The notes below the pieces were generated by a model. That model saw nothing but the letters and a program-made list of their open reading frames with translations. It was not told the origin of the DNA and ran no database searches. The position numbers and the translations under genes are program-made. A stretch of DNA of 64,000 nt from Skeletonema tropicum. Taxonomy: Eukaryota; Bacillariophyta; Thalassiosirophyceae; Thalassiosirales; Thalassiosiraceae. The first letter of the stretch is position 1; every line of letters starts with the position of its first letter. Where the stretch lies: positions 3,720,001 to 3,784,000 of the forward strand of contig CM074127.1 in assembly GCA_037178625.1 (NCBI GenBank). Direction: 5' to 3'. Of the stretch, positions 57,894-64,000 are shown in pieces.

Positions 57894-59390
57894 TTACTTC
57901 TTTCGCTTCTTTCCATTCTTCCCTGAATCATCGAGTTCTTCTTCCAATGCAGCCGTCCTATCGTCACGCTCCATTTGATATAGAGGAGGGGCAAACTTTC
58001 CAACCATGGAACCATCACTGAGCCAGCTTTGTACGCCATTCACGGAAACTTTGCAACGGTGATCGGTTATCCTATCTTGTGGAAAGTTATAGGTTCGAAC
58101 TCTCTCACTTCTATCACCTCCTCCCATCAGTGAACTTCTAGCATTACTTCGCTCTTGCATTGCTTGCTGTTTCCGAAGGGAATGAACACGTGCTGCCACC
58201 AACCTCATTGCCTTGGATCTATTTTTGTGTTGCGAACGTTCTTCTTGCATGTACGCCATGATACCAGTTGGAATGTGAGTGATTCGAACAGCACTCTCTG
58301 TTGTATTTACATGTTGACCGCCTGCTCCACTGGCGCGCATGACATCAATTTTTAACTCGTCGAGTGGAAGAGCATCACTAACTTGGCTTTCAGGTATAGC
58401 TGGAAGAACACCGACAGCCACTGCACTTGTTTGTAGCTTGTTATCATTCACTGGAACACGTTGAACACGATGCACGCCAGATTCGTACTGAAAGAAGCCA
58501 TATGGGCCAAGCTGCTGAAGAAGCTTTTTAGCAATGTCTTCTTCGTCTTCAGGTTTATCATCCACTGAAACATCAAAAGATTCGTAGCCATAACTTCCAC
58601 CGCCGCCACCACGGGAGCTCACAGCCAAACTTGCTTCTTTTACTCCGCCCAAATCTGTTTTACTACAAGATAGAATTTCAATATCCCAAGACTTTCCTCC
58701 GTCTCCTCCAGATTTTGCAATAGCTTCATACCCAGCCATGATTTCTGCCGCAAACAGACATGCTTCGTCTCCTCCAGTCCCTGCACGAATATCAATCACT
58801 GCATCTGAAGACGTCAGCTCTTCGAGATCATCTGGATTTAGTACTGGGATTAAGGACTTGTGCATTTTCCGTGACAAAGGCTGCAGCTGTGCTTGAAGTT
58901 CTTCTAATTCAACTTTGATTTCATCTATCATATCCTTTGAGTCTTCGTCACCAGACGCCTCAGTCTCTTCCAATAATTCTTCTAACGATACGCGTTCTGC
59001 ATGAATTTCAGCTACCTTTTCACAATATGCAGACATCTCTCTCAATGTTGACATTTCTTTCCCTAATGATGTAGGATCACCTCCTTCGTGTAACAATCGA
59101 AGCACTTCATCGTGACGTTGTTTCATGGAACGTATCCTATTTTGTGTGGCTGGAGACAAATCAGTAAGCTGATCTAAACCATCGTCATATGTTATTTGTT
59201 CAGTATCTTCGTTATCAATAGAAGCCTGAGTAGATGATGCATATCGATGATGAATCGGCGCCACACATCTTCGATGTTGTGAAAATACGTGGTTCGTTAC
59301 TGCTTGTTGTATCGTCCGCCGTCTACCAGTGCAGGATTTGGATGCCAGTCTACACGCCACCGTTGTGCATGCTGTTAAAATGGATGCCAT
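57894..59390 (-). CDS. prfA: Organellar peptide chain release factor 1
   Basis: Recognises UAA/UAG and hydrolyses peptidyl-tRNA in mitochondria or plastid. 498 aa, single exon. Contains the GGQ loop in RASGAGGQHVNTTESAVRI, the RAGTGGDEACLF and GPYGFFQYESGVHRVQRVP segments, and a RTYNFPQDRITDHR C-terminal region. The N-terminus (MASILTACTTVACRLASKSC, Arg-rich, no A-F motif) resembles a mitochondrial presequence. A Gly-rich insertion (SSRGGGGGSYGYESF) lies in domain 2. Frame intact. Confidence 0.93.
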   Translation of the reverse strand: MASILTACTTVACRLASKSCTGRRRTIQQAVTNHVFSQHRRCVAPIHHRYASSTQASIDNEDTEQITYDDGLDQLTDLSPATQNRIRSMKQRHDEVLRLLHEGGDPTSLGKEMSTLREMSAYCEKVAEIHAERVSLEELLEETEASGDEDSKDMIDEIKVELEELQAQLQPLSRKMHKSLIPVLNPDDLEELTSSDAVIDIRAGTGGDEACLFAAEIMAGYEAIAKSGGDGGKSWDIEILSCSKTDLGGVKEASLAVSSRGGGGGSYGYESFDVSVDDKPEDEEDIAKKLLQQLGPYGFFQYESGVHRVQRVPVNDNKLQTSAVAVGVLPAIPESQVSDALPLDELKIDVMRASGAGGQHVNTTESAVRITHIPTGIMAYMQEERSQHKNRSKAMRLVAARVHSLRKQQAMQERSNARSSLMGGGDRSERVRTYNFPQDRITDHRCKVSVNGVQSWLSDGSMVGKFAPPLYQMERDDRTAALEEELDDSGKNGKKRKK

Positions 59391-59833
59391 GCCAGTGAAG
59401 TTGCGAGTCTACAGAGTCTGCACCAATGGAATGCAAGAGCGTATTATGGTGGACTTCCGCCGGCACGCCAAATAAAAAAGCCCATGCAACGTCGGCGAGA
59501 TAACCAAGAGCACAGCCGCTCGAACAAACCATACCCCCCTAAATCTCATCTCCAGTGATGAACTTTCACCCCTCTACATGTTCATTTTCAAAGAATTACC
59601 TCTCTAGAGCGCGGGCTGACACATCAAAACTTTCCCCCTACATACATCCAGCCTCATCCAGCCAACCTTACACAGGGAGAGGGTAAGCCATGATGGGAGA
59701 GTCACATCGTACACGGGCATAGCACGCATCTGCCACTTCACACTTTACAGCCACAGTAACAGTAGTAGTTAGTTACAGCAGCAACAGCAGAGGAAGTTGT
59801 AATTGAACCATTATAGAGCGAAACCAAACAAAA
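59391..59833. other. Divergent intergenic region
   Basis: 443 bp. Contains CAGCCTCATCCAGCC (about 59649) and a CAGTAACAGTAGTAGTTAGT repeat (about 59755). No gene recognised. Confidence 0.35.
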
Positions 59834-60223
59834 ATGAAGAGTGCCATCAACGAATTAGTGTCATCTACGAAGTGTCTCGATGTCATCGGTGGTGGTGACG
59901 GGGCCAAGGACGCAAAATTTGTAAACAAAGGATTCAACCGCTGGGAAGAAATACGAAACCAATGGGTGTCTTCGGCAGCTAGAGCCGAAAATTCAAAACG
60001 ACACGCGGAAGATATAGACATTGATGAGGTTATTGATCTGATAGTTTCCAATAGGTGGCGTCAGCAGGTACCCAAAGGATTCTCGTCATCGTCGTCCAGT
60101 TTAGATACGGCCAAAAGCGCCACTCAGAGAAGAGACGAGGCATGTTTCGCCAGGCCAGTAGCACTGCCTCAGATGGTGGATGTGTTGGTTGACTTGTGGG
60201 AAGCAGAGGGATTGGATATATAA
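59834..60223 (+). CDS. Small protein resembling DUF4050
   Basis: 129 aa, single exon. Features: FNRWEEIRNQWVSS near residue 34 and a C-terminal PVALPQMVDVLVDLWEAEGL. The latter matches my memory of DUF4050 proteins in plants and fungi, which end with a similar leucine-rich D-W/E segment. Function unknown. No signal peptide. Confidence 0.5.
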   Translation: MKSAINELVSSTKCLDVIGGGDGAKDAKFVNKGFNRWEEIRNQWVSSAARAENSKRHAEDIDIDEVIDLIVSNRWRQQVPKGFSSSSSSLDTAKSATQRRDEACFARPVALPQMVDVLVDLWEAEGLDI

Positions 60224-60534
60224 AGCGCAATTCACTTGTTTGCTGCGTTTCGTGATCGCAATTAATTTTGCGTGATGGGGATAATGTTATTCTTCCTGTA
60301 GAAATAATGAACAATGAATTTCTTCCTGTACAAACAATGAGGAGGGACGAGACAAAGAGAATATAATGGGGAAATTTGCTTCAGTCGACATAGACTGAAA
60401 CATAATATGACCAATAGGATGTAGAGACTTGAATTATTACAGCTTTATTGTTGATTTCCGGAGATAAAAAAAGATGTTCACTTTGAATTATTTTCCCTGG
60501 GCAATTCAGTCTTTATATATAGCGCTGCTTCAAA
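60224..60534. other. Convergent 3' intergenic region
   Basis: 311 bp with direct repeat TTCTTCCTGTA (60290 and 60320). No gene recognised. Confidence 0.4.
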
Positions 60535-61087
60535 TTAGTCTGTTCTTTGTTTAAATGCTCCCACTCTTGGACCAGCTGCATCCCCATCTCCCTGACCACC
60601 AACTCTTCCTTCTGGTTCATCTTCCTCTTCACTAAACGCACTAACGACATATCCCACTACCACGACATTTGCAAAAAATACTGCAAGGCCACCTGACCAC
60701 ATTAATGGATCTTCTTTGTTTGTGAATAAAAAGTGTAATCCGACATAAAACGCTACGATAGGAAGTGTGAACATGGCAAGTGTGGCTGATCCGAGCTTTC
60801 TAGCAACATCTCGATTTTGTTCTTGCAATAATCTTACATGTTGTGAGTTGATTGTTTTTGTTATTAGAAATGGCCGTTGTGGATAATGATCATGACATGA
60901 ACATGTTTTAGATGTCGAAAAGACAGCGTGCGAAAGACATGGAGAGATAATGTTCGATGTAGGAGAGGTTCGTTAGATTTATAGATTATTTTGTACATGG
61001 CTCACTCAATATGTTGACGAGAGTTTCAAACTTTATGATGACAAGTTATAAGACAACTTACAGTGCGTATCCTTTTTTCTGCGACAT
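60535..61087 (-). CDS. VMA21: V-ATPase assembly factor VMA21
   Basis: ER chaperone for assembly of the V-ATPase Vo sector. Exons 61087-61062 and 60832-60535; 107 aa, intron 229 nt. The first exon (MSQKKGYAL) was found from phase and GTAAGT donor; without it the frame has only a TTG start. Two membrane segments: LGSATLAMFTLPIVAFYVGL and SGGLAVFFANVVVVGYVVSAF, with a short loop, as in the family. The C-terminal tail is Gly/Asp-rich; an ER retrieval KKxx motif is not visible. Confidence 0.88.
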
Positions 61088-61689
61088 GTTTGCTAAAGTT
61101 GTTGTTGTTGTTGTGGTTGTGGTTGTTGTCGTTTTGACTTAGGATTGCGCTTGTGTTCTGCTTGTGTTATTGGTTGTGAGGCGTTTAGATCTTCAGGTGC
61201 ATCGGCTCTCTCTTGACTGCTGCTATTCTGGCGTAGTATTAGATAAGAAAATTCCGTCAATGTTATTGATAAGAGAATGTATTGTTGTCGGTATCAGCTG
61301 CGATCCTCGTCCACTATGCATGCTTTGCATTGCTTGCATTGCAATCTCGGCTCTCGGCTCTCGGGGGCCGAAAGCCGAAAGCAAGGCGAAATAAGGCCGA
61401 AAAGCTGCGAGTGCAAAATGGAGAAAAGAGCAAAGCGGGATACCAGGGCACATGAAGGAGAGGAGGACAAGGGTAAATAAATGAGGAGGATAAGTACTTA
61501 GTAAGGGAGGATGAAGTGAAAAAATATGGACAATAAATAGCTAAGTAACAGGGAGAGAGATTTGTTTTTTTCCACGCCAATGAAGATAGCTGAGACTATG
61601 TAGATGAAAGTATAGGCATGGAAACAAACTTTTTGTGGTAGATCGGTTAGTTGGAAGTTATGGTGTAGAGTAAAATTATGAAGTGATAC
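61088..61689. other. Gene-free region with simple repeats
   Basis: About 600 bp. A GTT/GTG microsatellite (about 61097-61131) and CTCGGCTCTCGGCTCTCGGG with a GCCGAAAGCC repeat (about 61348-61405). No gene recognised. It borders the right satellite. Confidence 0.45.
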
Positions 61690-64000
61690 TAGATGATCCA
61701 ATATGGGCTGGCCAGAAGGCGACATGTAAAACATGTGCACTTCTAGTGGCCCATTATCTCATATCAATAGCAAACAAGCAAAAAAAAGCTACTCAAACGA
61801 ATAGCAAATTTACGAGATAAGCTACACGTTGTAGCTCAAGATCCAATTAGGACTGGCCAAAGGCACCACAATCTAGGAAATCGTATCTATCGTCGTCGCT
61901 ACGCGCATGAGCCGCTTCTAGTGGCCCATTATACTCGGCGGTTATACTATGCAAGCACAGTTGAAGTGCTCAGACGATTGGACGTCCGTAGAAGCGATGC
62001 TACACTTCTCGTAGCTGATATGAGAGGTCCAGTGTGGGCTGGCCAGCAGCGCCACATACCACCAAATCGTATCTATCTTCGACACTACGCGCAATGAGCC
62101 GCTTCTGGTGACCAATTATCCTTCGCGACGATAGCAAAGAAGATCATTGTTGCTCCTCAGATGGATAACGTCCGTAGAAGCGATGCTACACTCTCGTAGC
62201 TGATATGAGAGGTCCAGTGTGGGCTGGCCAACAGCACCACATACTACCAATATCTATCATCGTAACTACACGCAAGAGCCGCTGCTAGTGACCCATTATA
62301 CTCGGCGGATTATACTATGCAAGCACATTTGAAGTGCTCAGACGACTGGCGTCCGTAGAAGCGATGCTACAGTCTTCGTAGCTGATATGAGAGGTCCAGT
62401 GTGGGCTGGCCAGCAGCGACACATTCCACCAAATCGTATCTATCTTCGTCACTACGCGCATGAGCCGCTGCTGGTGACCCATTATCCTTCGCGACGATAG
62501 CAAAGAAGAAAATTGATTGCTGCTCAGATGGATAACGTCCGTAGAAGCGATGCTACAGTTTTGTAGCTGATATGAGAGATCGAGTGTGGGCTGGCCAACA
62601 ACACCACATACCACCAAATCGTATCTACCATCGTCACTACGCGCATGAGCCGCTTCTAGTGGCCCATTATACTCGGCGGTTATACTATGCAAGCACATTT
62701 GAAGTGCTTAGACGACTGGCGTCCGTAGAAGCGATGCTACACTCTCGTACCTGATATGAGAGGTCCAGTGTGGGCTGGCCAGCAGCGCCACATGCCACCA
62801 AATCGTATCTATCGTCGTCGCTACGCGCATGAGCCGCTTCTAGTGGCCCATTATCCTTCGCGACGATAGCAAAGAAGATCATTGTTGCTCCTCAGATGGA
62901 TAACGTACGTAGAAGCGATGCTACACTCAAGTAGCTGATATGAGAGGTCGAGTGTGGGCTGGCCAGCAGCGACACATTCGACCAAATCGTATCTATCGTC
63001 GTCGCTACGCGCATGAGCCGCTTCTAGTGGCCCATTATACTCGGCGGTTATACTTTGCAAGCACATTTGAAGTGCAAGCACATTTGAAGTGCTTAGACGA
63101 CTGGCGTCCGTAGAAGCGATGCTACACTCTCGTAGCTGATATGAGAGGTCCAGTGTGGGCTGGCCAGCAGTGCAACATACCAACAAATCGTATCTTTCGT
63201 CGTCACTACTTGCATGAGCCGCTTCTAGTGGCCCATTATATTCGGTGGTTATACTATGCAAGCACATTTGAAGTGCTCAGACTACTGGCGTCCGTAGAAG
63301 CGATGCTACATTCTCGTAGCTGATATGAGAGGTCCAGAGTGGGCTGGCCAGCAGCGCCACATGCCACCAAATCATATCCATCGTCGTCGCTACGCGCATG
63401 AGCCGCTTCTAGTGGCCCATTATCCTTCGCGGCGATTGCAAAGAAGAAAATTGTTGCTGCTCAGATGGATAACGTCCGTAGAAGCGATGCTACACTCTCG
63501 TACCTGATATGAGAGGTCCAGTGTGGGCTGGCCAGCAGCGCCACATACCACCAAATCGTATCCATCGTCGTCGCTACGCGCATGAGCCGCTGCTAGTGGC
63601 CCATCATATTCCGCTTTTATATTATGCAAGCACATTTGAAGTGCTCAGACGACTGGCGTCCGTAAAAGCGATGCTACAGTCTTGTAGCTGATATGAGAGG
63701 TCCAGTGTTGGCTGGCCAGCAGCGCCACATACCACCAAATCGTATCTATCGTCGTCACTACGCGCATGAGCCGCTTCTAGTGGCCCATTATATTCAGTGG
63801 TTATACTATGCAAGCACAGTTGAAGTGCTTAGAGACTGGCGTCCGTAGAAGCGATGCTACATTCTCGTAGCTGATATGAGAGATCGAGTGTGGGCTGGCT
63901 AGCAGCGCCACATACCACCAAATCGTATCCATCGTCGTCACTACGCGCATGAGCCGCTTCTAGTGGCCCATTATCCTTCGCGGTGAGAACATAGAAGAAT
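61690..64000 (-). repeat. 184-bp satellite array, right arm, inverted
   Basis: Same satellite family as the left array but in opposite orientation: for example ATGAGCCGCTTCTAGTGGCC is the complement of the left-array GGCCACTAGAAGCGGCTCAT. Unit spacing is 184 bp (corresponding points 63141, 63325, 63509). The first copy (61690-61770) is degenerate. Two unit types differ in a block of about 50 bp: one has CATTATACTCGGCGGTTATA, the other CATTATCCTTCGCGACGATA. They alternate for much of the array. It runs off the right edge of the window. Confidence 0.94.

Noticed and set aside
62315..63813. Open frames of 60-138 codons in the right satellite
   Set aside because: Same reason as the left array; repeated non-coding unit.

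Overview
The window is nuclear DNA of a photosynthetic stramenopile, most likely a centric diatom of the Thalassiosira/Skeletonema/Cyclotella type (inference). The evidence is eukaryotic: GT-AG introns mostly of 55-560 nt, dense genes on both strands, and eukaryotic core genes (Rab1, NOP58, B56, EMC8/9, VMA21, mS29). At least four genes start with a signal peptide ending in the A-F plastid-targeting motif typical of diatoms (fibrillin, IF-3, ClpS, DUF3727-like). One large secreted protein has repeated R-x-L-Q sites and a Pro/Thr/Lys-rich stalk.

Layout: positions 1-8516 hold a tandem satellite of about 184 bp with higher-order repeats, interrupted at 5546-6002 by an insertion whose two ends are each a perfect palindrome. 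A Stowaway-like MITE lies at 8765-9110. From 9700 to about 61090 there are about 30 closely packed genes. From about 61690 to the window end the same satellite family returns in the opposite orientation, so the gene island sits between inverted satellite arrays. A transposon block at 43475-44662 holds two hAT-like non-autonomous elements inserted at overlapping target sites.

Genes in order: PUF RNA-binding protein; [2Fe-2S] ferredoxin; Rab1; acetyl-CoA synthetase; ER coiled-coil membrane protein; PDZ-like protein; SET protein (Rubisco LSMT type); acidic coiled-coil protein; 1165-aa Cys-repeat surface protein; ClpS; zinc-finger protein; possible 2OG oxygenase; NOP58; unknown basic protein; PARG-like protein; ABC transporter; SMYD-like SET protein; PP2A B56; plastid fibrillin; PET191/COA5; 3CxxC zinc-finger protein; mS29/DAP3; EMC8/9; metacaspase with a lost catalytic Cys; DUF3727-like; plastid IF-3; cold-shock protein; organellar RF1; DUF4050-like; VMA21. 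There are no operons; many neighbours are divergent pairs sharing 200-600 bp upstream regions. Shared themes are organelle protein synthesis and proteostasis (IF-3, RF1, mS29, ClpS, PET191, ferredoxin) and endomembrane function (Rab1, EMC8/9, VMA21, coiled-coil proteins).

Several otherwise good genes contain single-base frame breaks, nearly always one extra base. In the PUF gene two breaks fall at exactly the same position of two different repeats. Consensus errors and programmed +1 frameshifting both remain possible. Intron borders below were chosen from GT/AG sites, reading phase and family similarity; in all gene models where both ends are fixed, the summed exon length (after the stated single-base corrections) is a multiple of three.
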